NCBI RefSeq assembly: GCF_001442535.1
Contig: NZ_CP013141.1
Span: 5,059,009-5,101,330 of the forward strand
Reading direction: 5' to 3'
Source of the DNA: Lysobacter antibioticus
Lineage (GTDB): Bacteria > Pseudomonadota > Gammaproteobacteria > Xanthomonadales > Xanthomonadaceae
Length of the DNA stretch: 42,322 bases
Shown piece after piece: positions 1-7,782 of the stretch. Each line of letters starts with the position of its first letter. Within the stretch, counting starts at the first letter, position 1. Below the pieces are notes generated by a model. It was given only the letters and a program-made list of their open reading frames with translations, did no database searches and had not been told where the DNA came from. The translations under genes were made by a program, and so were the position numbers.

Positions 1-631
1 CGCCCGGCACGTCGGCACCTGCGCCGCCCGTACCGCCGCCGCCCACGCCGCCAGTACCGCCGGCGACGACATCATCGCTGCTCCAACCGGCGTTACCGCC
101 GCCACCGCCGCCGCCGGCGATGCCGACGCGGTTGCCGATGCCGTTGCCGCCGACGCGCAGGTCGGTGGCGCCGCCGCCGATGCCGTCGAGGCCCTCGCCG
201 ATGCCGCCCGGATTGACCGCCTGCGAGCCCTGCCCGCCGACCCAGATCGACAGCGCCGCGCCCGGCGTCACCGCCAAGGTGCCGCGCACTCGGCCGCCGA
301 GGCCGCCCGCGCCGCCCGGAGAATTCGGGTTGCTGCCGACATCGTCGCCAGCACCGCTGCGGCCGGCGCCGCCCTGAGCGCCACTGAGATAGACCGTCAG
401 CGAATGCACGCCGGCCGGCACCGTGGCGGTCTGTTCGCCACCGGTGAAGCCGAACGCCGCCGGCGTTTCGCCGACGCCGCAACTCTGCGCCTGGGCAGTG
501 CCGGTCATGCCGAGCCCGGCCAGCAACAGCAGGCCGCCGAGGAGGATGGCACCGCGAGCCGCGCGCAGGGCCGGATCGAGACGCAAGCGCGCGGTCGCGC
601 CGGCACGGAATCGCAAACTCTTCATAACCAT
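1..631 (-). CDS. Glycine-rich exported surface protein, C-terminus beyond the window
   Basis: The gene reads leftward from ATG at 631 and stays open to the window edge, giving 210 codons without a stop. The start is supported by an AGGGGG ribosome site seven bases upstream; a second in-frame ATG lies at 625. The N-terminus is an Arg-rich stretch followed by a hydrophobic segment (ILLGGLLLLAGLGM) and an AQAQS cleavage-like site near residue 48, an extended Sec signal. After SCGVGETPAAF comes a short beta motif, GGEQTATVPAGVHSLTVYLS. This type of motif commonly opens glycine-rich extracellular proteins. It is followed by long Gly/Ala-rich runs such as GIAGGGGGGGNAG. No enzymatic motif is visible. 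A surface or matrix role is inferred from the signal and composition. The Gly-rich DNA leaves long open frames on the other strand that are not genes. Confidence 0.8.
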   Translation of the reverse strand, partial: MVMKSLRFRAGATARLRLDPALRAARGAILLGGLLLLAGLGMTGTAQAQSCGVGETPAAFGFTGGEQTATVPAGVHSLTVYLSGAQGGAGRSGAGDDVGSNPNSPGGAGGLGGRVRGTLAVTPGAALSIWVGGQGSQAVNPGGIGEGLDGIGGGATDLRVGGNGIGNRVGIAGGGGGGGNAGWSSDDVVAGGTGGVGGGGTGGAGADVPG

Positions 632-680
632 CAAATCGCCCCCTAGGCGAACCCCAGTGCGGTTGCACGAAACCCACGCA

Positions 681-694
681 CACGCGATCGCGTG
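681..694. promoter_or_regulatory. 14-bp perfect palindrome, possible operator
   Basis: CACGCGATCGCGTG equals its own reverse complement and lies about 50 bp upstream of the start of the glycine-rich gene. The position suits an operator, but no regulator is recognised and short GC-rich palindromes arise by chance. Confidence 0.25.
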
Positions 695-749
695 CACGGC
701 CTGTGCGCGACGAACGCGGTGCTCCCCTGCAAAAATCGTCCTGAGCCTT

Positions 750-785
750 GCCGCTCGCGGCCTACCCCTAGGCCACGCGAGCGGC
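750..785. repeat. Two-part inverted repeat (9-bp outer and 6-bp inner stem)
   Basis: GCCGCTCGC at 750-758 pairs perfectly with GCGAGCGGC at 777-785. Inside it GGCCTA pairs with TAGGCC around a CCCC loop, with a 2-base AC bulge on one side. It lies about 120 bp upstream of the glycine-rich gene. It could be a leader hairpin, a terminator for a lost gene or a dispersed palindromic element; the sequence alone does not decide. Confidence 0.5.
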
Positions 786-1178
786 CAGCCGCAGCCGGTA
801 CCCGGGACAGAAGCGCCACTCCCTGAGACGCTTCGTTGGCAACAGCTAACGTGAAACGAGCCCGATAGCGGACCTCGTCGCATCTTTAACTGTGCTAGAC
901 GACACATTAAGTCAAATGACTAGGATTTCCCGTACCGCTGGTCCGACAACCCGGGCCGGGGTTCTCACGGTCCCGGCTGCGGCTCGTCACCGCCGAGCTT
1001 GCCGACTCGGGCGCACCGCTCCGCTCGATCGGGCTGGTTATGGCCGAGCCCCGGCAAGACGAGCCGCCATGCGGCGAATCCGGCCGCAACCGTCGTGGTT
1101 TAGCGCTCAAGCACGGCAACGCGGCGTCCCCGACTCGACCGGCGGATGCGGTCGTGGCCGGGCCACTGCCGCCCCGGG

Positions 1179-1184
1179 TACAAT
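1179..1184 (+). promoter_or_regulatory. Candidate -10 box for tRNA-Arg
   Basis: TACAAT lies 68 bp upstream of the tRNA, a suitable distance for a short 5' leader. No good -35 hexamer is seen, so this is weak. Confidence 0.3.
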
Positions 1185-1251
1185 CCTCCGGCTCGCTGCA
1201 CTCAGGCGCAGCGCGGTCGTAGAGCAGCCGGCTACACCGTGAAATCGCAAC

Positions 1252-1328
1252 GGCCCCGTAGCTCAGCTGGATAGAGCATCCCCCTCCTAAGGGGAAGGTC
1301 ACACGTTCGAATCGTGTCGGGGTCGCCA
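1252..1328 (+). tRNA. tRNA-Arg (anticodon CCT)
   Basis: The 77-nt sequence folds as a complete cloverleaf. The acceptor GGCCCCG pairs with CGGGGTC (one G-U pair), the D arm contains GCTCAGCTGGATAGAGC, and the anticodon stem TCCCC/GGGGA encloses loop CTCCTAA, giving anticodon CCT, which reads AGG. The T loop is TTCGAAT, the discriminator is G and the CCA end is encoded. tRNA 3' ends are common integration sites, but no copy of this 3' end was found elsewhere in the window and ordinary chromosomal genes follow. Confidence 0.96.
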
Positions 1329-1426
1329 ACCACGCAGCGCCGCATATGCGCGCTGCCGGCGCCCGCGAGGGCGTCCCCTTTCCGTCTCGCCACGCCACGG
1401 CGCGACCATCACTTGGAGCTTTCGGT

Positions 1427-2959
1427 ATGACCCACCCCGTTCTCGCCGCCCTGGGACTCAAAGACAACGAGTCCGGCACCTACCTCGGTCATGGCGAATG
1501 GTCGAAGACCGCCGACGCCGGCGTGTTGGAGCCGATCAACCCCACCGACGGCGAAGTGCTGGCGCGCGTGCAGGCGTCCTCGCAGAGCGACTACGACACC
1601 ATCGTCGAGCGCGCCCAGGCCGCTTTCGCGGTGTGGCGCACCACGCCGGCGCCGCGCCGCGGCGAAGCGATCCGCCTGTGCGCCGACGCGCTGCGCAAGC
1701 ACAAGGACGCGCTGGGCTCGCTGGTCGCGCTGGAAATGGGCAAGTCCAAGCCGGAAGGCGACGGCGAAGTGCAGGAAATGATCGACATCGGCGATTTCGC
1801 CGTCGGCCTGTCGCGCCAGCTGTACGGCCTGACCATGCACTCCGAGCGTCCGGGCCACCGCATGTACGAGCAGTGGCATCCGCTCGGCCTGGTGGGCGTG
1901 ATCTCGGCCTTCAATTTCCCGGTCGCGGTATGGGCCTGGAACTCGTTCATCGCGGCGATCTGCGGCGACATCACCATCTGGAAGCCCTCGCCGAAGACCC
2001 CGTTGTCGGCGATCGCCTCGATGAAGATCTGCAACGAGGCGCTGCGCGCCGCCGGCTTCCCGGACATCTTCTTCCTGTTCAACGACGCCGGCACCGAGCT
2101 GGCCTCGAACTTCGTCGACGACAAGCGCATCGCGCTGGTCAGCTTCACCGGTTCGACCAAGGTCGGCCGCGTGGTCGGCGAGCGCGTCGCGCGCCGCATG
2201 GGCCGCTCGCTGCTGGAACTCGGCGGCAACAACGCCATCATCGTCGACGCTTCGGCCGACCTGAAACTGGCGATCCCGGCGATCGCGTTCGGCGCGGTCG
2301 GCACCGCCGGCCAGCGTTGCACCACCACCCGCCGTCTGTTCGTACATGAGTCGATCCACGACGACGTGCTGGCCAAGCTGGTCGCCGCGTTCAAGCAGGT
2401 CGAGAAGAAGATCGGCGACCCGACCGACCCGGCCAACCTGATGGGCCCGCTCAACAGCCGCGATGCGGTGCAGGCTTACCTGGATGCGGTCGAGAAGGCC
2501 AAGGCCAGCGGCGGCAAGGTCGAGACCGGCGGCGCGCAGATCGAGCGCAAGGGCAACTTCGTCCTGCCGACCATCGTCACCGGCCTCAGCAACGACGCCG
2601 AAGTCGTGCAGACCGAAACCTTCGCGCCGATCCTGTACGTGATGAAGTTCAAGACGCTGGACGAAGCCATCGCCCTGCAGAACGACGTGCCGCAGGGCCT
2701 GTCGTCGTCGATCTTCACCGCCAACCTCAAGGCTGCCGAAGCCTTCCTGTCGGCGGCAGGTTCCGATTGCGGCATCGCCAACGTCAACATCGGCACCTCC
2801 GGCGCCGAGATCGGCGGCGCGTTCGGCGGCGAGAAGGAAACCGGCGGCGGCCGCGAGTCGGGTTCGGACGCATGGCGCGCCTACATGCGCCGCCAGACCA
2901 ACACGATCAACTACTCCGACGCATTGCCGCTGGCACAGGGCATCAAGTTCGATCTGTAA
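1427..2959 (+). CDS. amaB: ALDH7-type L-aminoadipate-semialdehyde dehydrogenase
   Basis: A 510-residue NAD(P)-dependent aldehyde dehydrogenase of the ALDH7 (antiquitin) type. In bacteria this family oxidises L-aminoadipate semialdehyde, in equilibrium with piperideine-6-carboxylate, to L-2-aminoadipate in lysine breakdown. Visible hallmarks are the Rossmann segment ([14 protein letters not shown], then [10 protein letters not shown]), FTGSTKVGR, the general-base Glu264 in [10 protein letters not shown] and the nucleophile Cys298 in [13 protein letters not shown]. The run [12 protein letters not shown] and the Asn-Asn after LGG point to ALDH7 rather than betaine or succinate-semialdehyde dehydrogenases. 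The chosen ATG follows a GGAG site by about ten bases; the frame is open upstream to 1346, but the extra residues do not resemble the family. The gene stands alone, so substrate is inferred from family only. Confidence 0.9.
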   Translation: MTHPVLAALGLKDNESGTYLGHGEWSKTADAGVLEPINPTDGEVLARVQASSQSDYDTIVERAQAAFAVWRTTPAPRRGEAIRLCADALRKHKDALGSLVALEMGKSKPEGDGEVQEMIDIGDFAVGLSRQLYGLTMHSERPGHRMYEQWHPLGLVGVISAFNFPVAVWAWNSFIAAICGDITIWKPSPKTPLSAIASMKICNEALRAAGFPDIFFLFNDAGTELASNFVDDKRIALVSFTGSTKVGRVVGERVARRMGRSLLELGGNNAIIVDASADLKLAIPAIAFGAVGTAGQRCTTTRRLFVHESIHDDVLAKLVAAFKQVEKKIGDPTDPANLMGPLNSRDAVQAYLDAVEKAKASGGKVETGGAQIERKGNFVLPTIVTGLSNDAEVVQTETFAPILYVMKFKTLDEAIALQNDVPQGLSSSIFTANLKAAEAFLSAAGSDCGIANVNIGTSGAEIGGAFGGEKETGGGRESGSDAWRAYMRRQTNTINYSDALPLAQGIKFDL

Positions 2960-2971
2960 GCGCGGGCGGCG

Positions 2972-3274
2972 ATGCCGTTCTCCGATCGAACGCAAGGCCC
3001 GTTGCCGCCGGGGTTTCCCCTGGCGGCAACGGATGCCGCGGGCCAGCCCATCGGCGCGGGCACGCGGGTATGCATTCCCTGTTTGCCCGACTGGTTGATC
3101 CACGATCTGCCCGAGCCCGAGGTCGCGGAGCTGCGCCGCTTCGAAGGCCGGTCGCTGCCGGTACTGCGCATCGACGCTTACGGTTACCTGTGGTTCGGCG
3201 GTAACTCTCCGCGGTTTTGCCTGAGGCCGGCCGAGGTGCTGGTCGAGCCCATCGATTCCAGCGGCCCGGGCTAG
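2972..3274 (+). CDS. Small hypothetical protein
   Basis: A 100-residue soluble protein starting 12 bp after the dehydrogenase stop. The middle and end look conserved-protein-like, with an alternation of charged and aromatic residues (DWLIHDLPEPEVAEL, then LRIDAYGYLWFGG and FCLRPAEV) and no signal peptide or membrane segment. The first 30 residues are Pro/Ala-rich and their codons overlap a strong hairpin at 2999-3032, so the true start could be further in. I do not recognise a function. Proximity suggests co-transcription with the dehydrogenase, but the hairpin between them may reduce it. Confidence 0.6.
   Translation: MPFSDRTQGPLPPGFPLAATDAAGQPIGAGTRVCIPCLPDWLIHDLPEPEVAELRRFEGRSLPVLRIDAYGYLWFGGNSPRFCLRPAEVLVEPIDSSGPG
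2999..3032 (+). terminator. Strong hairpin after the ALDH gene, possible attenuator
   Basis: CCGTTGCCGCC and GGCGGCAACGG form a perfect 11-bp stem with a nested GGGG/CCCC stem around TTT, about 40 bp past the dehydrogenase stop. No T-run follows, so Rho-independent termination is uncertain. It lies inside the start region of the next small ORF. Confidence 0.35.
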
Positions 3275-3432
3275 CGCAACGCAGCCCGCTGGCAGTCACG
3301 CCGTTTTGTGATAGCAAGCTCAGAACTCCGCTACATCCACGGCCGCAGACCGCGACGCATTCGGCGTAATCGCCGCACCTCCGCCCCTAGCATGGGCTCG
3401 CCAGATGGACTGGCGACGGTGAGGGACGACTT

Positions 3433-3654
3433 GTGGACACACGGAACCGCAGCATCCGCTTGAGCGCGTTGGCGTTCGGCGTTTTCGGCTTCGCCGCCGC
3501 GCTGACCGCCTACGCGGCGCCGCAATGCGATCACTGCCTGGACGGCTACCGCGCCTGCCGAAGCAGCCATCCGGACGACACCCAACCCTGCCTCGAAGAA
3601 ATGTGGGCCTGCGAGACCGCCAACGGCTGCGCGATGAGCTATCCGCCGGACTGA
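3433..3654 (+). CDS. Small secreted cysteine-rich protein
   Basis: A 73-residue protein read from GTG at 3433, preceded by GAGGGACG. Residues 1-28 form a Sec signal (Arg-containing n-region, LSALAFGVFGFAAALTA, then AYA|AP). The mature 45 residues contain six cysteines in the order CDHC, C, C, C, C, with acidic and Pro residues between. Paired cysteines in an exported peptide suggest disulfides in the periplasm or outside. I do not recognise the family. It stands alone on a short intergenic stretch. Confidence 0.65.
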   Translation: MDTRNRSIRLSALAFGVFGFAAALTAYAAPQCDHCLDGYRACRSSHPDDTQPCLEEMWACETANGCAMSYPPD

Positions 3655-3826
3655 TCGAGCGCTCGAACATCGCTGTCGCTCGCACGCAAGCCGCGGCCTG
3701 GCCGCGGCTTGCGTCGTTGGGGGCGGCGCTATGCCGGCGGCAGGACGAGCCCGCCCGAGGACAAGCCCAGGACGCCGCACCCGTCGTATCCTGTGGCCCG
3801 ATCCAATCACGAAGGACCGTCCCCCC

Positions 3827-4117
3827 ATGCGAATGCCCGTCCGCCAGACCAACGTCCTGGCCATCATCAGCCTGATCGCCGGCATCCTCGGCTGGACCCT
3901 GCTGCCCCTGGTCGGCAGCCTCGGCGCCATCATCACCGGCCACATGGCACGCGGCCAGATCCGCCGCGAACCGGACCGCTACGACGGCAACGGCCTGGCC
4001 ATCGGCGGCCTGATCCTGGGCTGGGGCTCGGTGATCATTGCCCTTCTCAGCCTCATCGTGATCGTGCTGTTCTTCGGCGGCCTGGCCACGGTCCTGGCGC
4101 TGAGCGGCCAGCACTGA
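3827..4117 (+). CDS. DUF4190-type small membrane protein
   Basis: A 96-residue protein with two predicted membrane hairpins: residues about 10-32 (VLAIISLIAGILGWTLLPLV) and 60-92 (LAIGGLILGW followed by ALLSLIVIVLFFGGLATVL). The repeated pattern 'small helix, ILGW, GxxxGHxARxxI, GxGLAIGGLxLGW' is that of DUF4190 proteins, which are of unknown function. The ATG at 3827 follows AAGGA by eleven bases; an ATG two codons later is a possible alternative. No partner gene is evident. Confidence 0.8.
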   Translation: MRMPVRQTNVLAIISLIAGILGWTLLPLVGSLGAIITGHMARGQIRREPDRYDGNGLAIGGLILGWGSVIIALLSLIVIVLFFGGLATVLALSGQH

Positions 4118-4240
4118 CGCCCCCGCGCGATGCGTCTCCGGCCGCATCGCGCAACGGCCGCCCATCCCGCCGGCGTGCGGTCCAGCCCCGCCGTCGCCAA
4201 CCGCCACACGCCGTGCTCGCCCCGGGCCACCCGCTTGGGC

Positions 4241-4246
4241 GATAAT
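4241..4246 (+). promoter_or_regulatory. Candidate -10 box for pyrD
   Basis: GATAAT lies 36 bp upstream of the GTG start of pyrD. No clear -35 partner is visible, so this is only a candidate. Confidence 0.3.
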
Positions 4247-4281
4247 CGGCGTCCCCGTCCCCGAGCGCCCCCGACGACCTC

Positions 4282-5340
4282 GTGTACAGCCTTGCCCGAC
4301 CCTTTCTCTTCGGACTGGATGCCGAACGAGCGCACGGCCTAGGCCTGACGGCGCTGGAAACCGCTTATCGCAGCGGCCTCAATCCCCTCATGGCACGGCC
4401 GCCCAAGCCGCTGCCGACCAAAGTCTTCGGCCTCAGCTTCCCCAATCCGGTCGGCCTGGCCGCCGGCCTGGACAAGAACGGCGCCCACGTCGACGCCCTG
4501 CTCTCGCTGGGTTTCGGCTTTATCGAGATCGGCACCGTCACGCCCAAGCCGCAGGCCGGCAACCCGCGTCCGCGCATGTTCCGCCTGCCCGAACAGCAGG
4601 CGGTGATCAACCGTCTGGGCTTCAACAACGACGGCGTCGACGCGCTGGTGCGCAACGTCGCCAAGGCGCGGCGCAAGCGCGGCCTGCTCGGCATCAACAT
4701 CGGCAAGAACAAGGACACGCCGAACGAGAACGCGGAGAGCGATTACCTCTACTGCCTCGAACGCGTGTATCCGCTGGCCGACTACATCACCGTCAACATT
4801 TCCTCGCCCAACACCGCCGGCCTGCGCGAGCTGCAGGAAGAGCAGTCGCTGCGCCGCCTGGTCGGCAGCCTGCGCGAGGCGCAGGAGAAGTTCGCCGCGC
4901 GCGAAGGCCGGCGCGTGCCGATGCTGGTCAAGATCGCGCCCGACCTGTCCGACGACGACATCGAAGCCGCCGGCCGCGTGCTCGGCGAGCTGCAGGTCGA
5001 CGGCGTCATCGCCACCAACACCACCATCGCGCGCGACGGCGTCGAAGACAGCCCGCACGCGAAGGAAGTCGGCGGACTGTCGGGACGACCGCTGATGAGC
5101 CAGTCGACCACGGTGCTGCGCAAAATGCGCACGCGCCTGCCGGAAAACATTTCGATGATCGGCGTCGGCGGCATCCTGTCCGGGGCCGACGCGGTCACCA
5201 AGATGGCCGCCGGCGCGAGCCTGGTGCAGTGCTATTCGGGCCTGGTCTATCGCGGGCCGGCGCTGGTCCACGAATGCGTCGAAGCGATCCGCCGCCGTAA
5301 AGAAGCGCCCAGCCGCGGCAATGTCCCACCGACGATCTGA
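4282..5340 (+). CDS. pyrD: Dihydroorotate dehydrogenase, quinone-dependent (class 2)
   Basis: A 352-residue FMN enzyme that oxidises dihydroorotate to orotate in pyrimidine synthesis and passes electrons to the quinone pool at the inner face of the cytoplasmic membrane. The short N-terminal helices before residue 45 ([17 protein letters not shown]) are the class 2 membrane-contact extension. The FMN site contains [13 protein letters not shown] and [13 protein letters not shown]. The catalytic base Ser175 sits in [12 protein letters not shown], and KIAPDL, NTT and GVGGI are present. The GTG start matches the usual class 2 N-terminus. The length is normal. murB follows 57 bp after the stop. Confidence 0.96.
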   Translation: MYSLARPFLFGLDAERAHGLGLTALETAYRSGLNPLMARPPKPLPTKVFGLSFPNPVGLAAGLDKNGAHVDALLSLGFGFIEIGTVTPKPQAGNPRPRMFRLPEQQAVINRLGFNNDGVDALVRNVAKARRKRGLLGINIGKNKDTPNENAESDYLYCLERVYPLADYITVNISSPNTAGLRELQEEQSLRRLVGSLREAQEKFAAREGRRVPMLVKIAPDLSDDDIEAAGRVLGELQVDGVIATNTTIARDGVEDSPHAKEVGGLSGRPLMSQSTTVLRKMRTRLPENISMIGVGGILSGADAVTKMAAGASLVQCYSGLVYRGPALVHECVEAIRRRKEAPSRGNVPPTI

Positions 5341-5397
5341 GTCCGCTGTCATCCATCCGATTTCTTATTCGCAGGCATGGTTCGCAGGCATGAGCGC

Positions 5398-6438
5398 ATG
5401 AACCCGAGCGTGCGCGTGCTGCGCGATGCCTCGCTGAAAGACCGCAACAGTTTCGGCGTCGCCGCGCGCGCGCCATGGTTGGTCAGCGTCGACGATGCAG
5501 CGGCTCTGCCCGAGGCGCTGGACCGCCCCGAATTGAGCGGCGGCCTGGCCCTGGTGCTCGGCGGCGGCAGCAACCTGTTGTTCGCCGGCGACCCGAGCGG
5601 CGCTGTGCTCGAACTCAGCGGCCGCCAGGTACGCATCGTCGAGGACGACGGCGAGCGCGCGATCGTCCGCGCCGACGCCGGCGTGCCCTGGCACGGCTTC
5701 GTCATGCAGATGCTCGCGCAGGGTTTCGCCGGCCCCGAAAACCTGGCCCTGATCCCGGGCACGGTCGGCGCCTCGCCGATCCAGAACATCGGCGCCTACG
5801 GGGTGGAAGTGCGCGACTTCGTGCATGCGGTCGAGGCCTTCGAGCCGGCCACCCGGCGTTGGCTGCGCTTCGACAATGCGCAATGCGAGTTCGCCTACCG
5901 CGACAGCCTGTTCAAGCAATCGCCGGACCGCTACCTGATCAGCGCGGTCGAGTTTTCGCTGTCGCGCACGCCCGCGCTCAAGCTCGACTACGCCGGCCTC
6001 GGCGACGAGCTCGCGGCGATGGGAGTGCACGCGCCGACGCCGCAGGCGGTCGCCGATGCGGTCATCGCGATCCGCCGCCGCAAGCTGCCCGACCCGGCCG
6101 TACTCGGCAATGCCGGCAGTTTTTTCAAGAACCCCATCGTGCCGCTGGCGCAGGCCGAGGCCTTGCTCGTCGAGCACCCCTCGATGCCGTCGTTCCGCGG
6201 CAACGATGCCGGCACGCGCAAGCTGTCGGCGGCCTGGCTGATCGACGGCTGCGGCTGGAAGGGCCATCGCCACGGCGACGCCGGCGTGTCGGCCGCGCAT
6301 GCGCTGGTGCTGGTCAACCACGGCGAGGCCAGCGGTGTGCAGTTGCTCGACCTGGCCCGCCGCATCGCCGCCTCGGTGCAGTCCCGCTACGGCGTCGCGA
6401 TCGAACCGGAACCGCGCCTGATCGGCGCCTCGTGGTGA
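5398..6438 (+). CDS. murB: UDP-N-acetylenolpyruvoylglucosamine reductase (type I)
   Basis: A 346-residue flavoenzyme that reduces UDP-GlcNAc-enolpyruvate to UDP-MurNAc with NADPH in cytoplasmic peptidoglycan precursor synthesis. FAD-binding motifs are clear: LVLGGGSNLLF and PGTVGASPIQNIGAYGVEV. The catalytic region has AYRDSLFK, GNAGSFFKNP (proton-donor Ser) and a C-terminal Glu region. The Tyr-loop and C-terminal domain of about 110 residues make it type I, as in E. coli. I chose ATG 5398 (NPSVRVLRDASLKDRNSFGV), which matches the usual N-terminus; an ATG at 5377 is in frame. The stop overlaps the next gene's start. Confidence 0.95.
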   Translation: MNPSVRVLRDASLKDRNSFGVAARAPWLVSVDDAAALPEALDRPELSGGLALVLGGGSNLLFAGDPSGAVLELSGRQVRIVEDDGERAIVRADAGVPWHGFVMQMLAQGFAGPENLALIPGTVGASPIQNIGAYGVEVRDFVHAVEAFEPATRRWLRFDNAQCEFAYRDSLFKQSPDRYLISAVEFSLSRTPALKLDYAGLGDELAAMGVHAPTPQAVADAVIAIRRRKLPDPAVLGNAGSFFKNPIVPLAQAEALLVEHPSMPSFRGNDAGTRKLSAAWLIDGCGWKGHRHGDAGVSAAHALVLVNHGEASGVQLLDLARRIAASVQSRYGVAIEPEPRLIGASW

Positions 6439-7346
6439 GCGCCGCGCCGGCGCATCCGATGCGGGCCGCCAGCCTGATGCTGGCCAGCACGATTTCGTTC
6501 GGCGTGATGACCATCGCGATCCGTTTCGCTTCGCACTCGCTGCACACCTTCGAGATCGCCTTCTTCCGCAACCTGTTCGGCCTGCTCGCGGTGCTGCCGC
6601 TGTTGCTCGGCGCGCAGCGCGCGGAACTGCGCCCCCGGCAGTTGCCGAAGTATTTCGTGCGCTGCCTGATCGGCATCTGCTCGATGCTGGCCGGCTTCTG
6701 GGCCATCGGCCACCTGCCGCTGGCGCAGGCGATTTCGCTGACCTATTCGACGCCGATCTTCGTCACCATCGCCGCGGTGCTGTTCCTGCACGAACAAGTG
6801 CGCGCGCGGCGCTGGCTCGCGGTGCTGGCCGGTTTCATCGGCGTGCTAGTGATCGTGCGCCCCGGCTCGGCGGATTTCTCCATCGACAGCCTCGCCGCTT
6901 TGCTCGCGGCGGTGCTCGGCGGAGTGATCTCGATCCAGATCAAGCAGCTTTCGCGCATCGACTCGGCCAACACCATCGTCCTCTACACCTATGCGTTTTG
7001 GGTGCCGATGTCGTTGATCCCGGCATTGTTCGTCTGGCAGTGGCCGCAGGGCACGGTGTGGTGGTGGATCGTCGCCGCCGGCGTGTTCGGCACCGGCGGG
7101 CAAGTGCTGTGGACGCATGCGCTCAAGCTCGGCGAAGTCTCTGCGCTGACGCCGATCAGCTTCATGCAACTGCCGCTGGTCGCAACGGCCGGCTGGTTAT
7201 GGTTCGGCGAAAGCCTCGACGCCTACACGGTGACCGGCGCGGCGATCATCCTGGCCTCGAACGCCTATATCGCTCATCGCGAAGCGGTGCTGGCGCGGCG
7301 CGCGGCGTCGGCCGCGGCTACGGCGGGGGCGGTGCCTGGGGAGTGA
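6435..7346 (+). CDS. EamA/DMT-family transporter
   Basis: A 303-residue inner-membrane protein with about ten hydrophobic helices in two similar halves, the pattern of EamA drug/metabolite exporters. Typical features are the N-terminal SFGVMTIAIRF, the acidic-aromatic FEIAFFRNLFG, the first-half end FWAIGHLPLAQAISLTYSTPIF and the second-half equivalent KLGEVSALTPISFMQLPLVA. The likely start is GTG 6435, overlapping the murB TGA, which implies translational coupling; ATG 6459 is an alternative. The substrate cannot be told from sequence. An Ala-rich tail ends the protein. Confidence 0.88.
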   Translation: MSAAPAHPMRAASLMLASTISFGVMTIAIRFASHSLHTFEIAFFRNLFGLLAVLPLLLGAQRAELRPRQLPKYFVRCLIGICSMLAGFWAIGHLPLAQAISLTYSTPIFVTIAAVLFLHEQVRARRWLAVLAGFIGVLVIVRPGSADFSIDSLAALLAAVLGGVISIQIKQLSRIDSANTIVLYTYAFWVPMSLIPALFVWQWPQGTVWWWIVAAGVFGTGGQVLWTHALKLGEVSALTPISFMQLPLVATAGWLWFGESLDAYTVTGAAIILASNAYIAHREAVLARRAASAAATAGAVPGE

Positions 7347-7782
7347 GTTGGGTAGGCGGTTGGCGTGGTTGTGGTCGTCTTGGTTTAGATGGTTGTCGCG
7401 ACCTGACGCAAATCCCCCTCCCCTCCCTTTTTCAAAGGGGAACAACCCGCCTCTCACGAAGAGGGCAGTCATCTCTGCGTATTTGCATCCGCGGCTTGAG
7501 CTGGCTCGCCCGGGTTCGGCAACGCTTGTTGCAGCGCACGAAGGCACGAACGGCCCGAGGCGATTCCGTGATCGCGGTCCGGGCATTAGCGGACAGGCGC
7601 GGCCGCATTAGCGGTCAACCTGCTCGGATCGGGTCCGGCGCACGCCGGCGCGATTGACGCGGCCGTACGGCGGACGCTATCCAGACGCGGCAGTACGGAG
7701 GGGAACCGGCCACGCGCACGCCCTAGCGCGCGCCGGTAACGCGACCCGCTCCTCCCTTCATGACGATCCAAGGAGAGAGATC
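7347..7782. other. 436-bp intergenic region with a pyrimidine/purine repeat-like segment
   Basis: No gene is convincing here. At about 7409-7441 lies AAATCCCCCTCCCCTCCC followed by TTTTTCAAAGGGG, where CCTTT pairs with AAAGG. Such segments are commonly dispersed between genes in Xanthomonadaceae genomes (recalled, not checked). The rest, up to a strong AAGGAGAGAG ribosome site at about 7770-7779, should include the promoter of the following hydrolase gene. Confidence 0.45.

Larger units (their letters stand above)
632..1251. other. 620-bp intergenic region between the glycine-rich gene and tRNA-Arg
   Basis: No convincing gene is seen here. The open frames present are Arg/Pro-rich with no family resemblance, and one runs through the tRNA. 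The region should hold the promoter of the leftward glycine-rich gene and that of the tRNA. It contains a 14-bp perfect palindrome (681-694), a long two-part hairpin (750-785) and a somewhat AT-richer patch at about 885-925. Confidence 0.6.

Noticed and set aside
93..683. Minus-strand frame of 196 codons at the window start
   Set aside because: It is Arg-rich and out of frame with the glycine-rich protein that has a ribosome site and signal peptide.
1252..1328. Integrated element at tRNA-Arg
   Set aside because: No second copy of the tRNA 3' end and no integrase gene are present; ordinary chromosomal genes follow.
907..1479. Minus-strand frame of 190 codons
   Set aside because: It runs antisense through the tRNA-Arg gene and the start of the ALDH gene and has no family resemblance.
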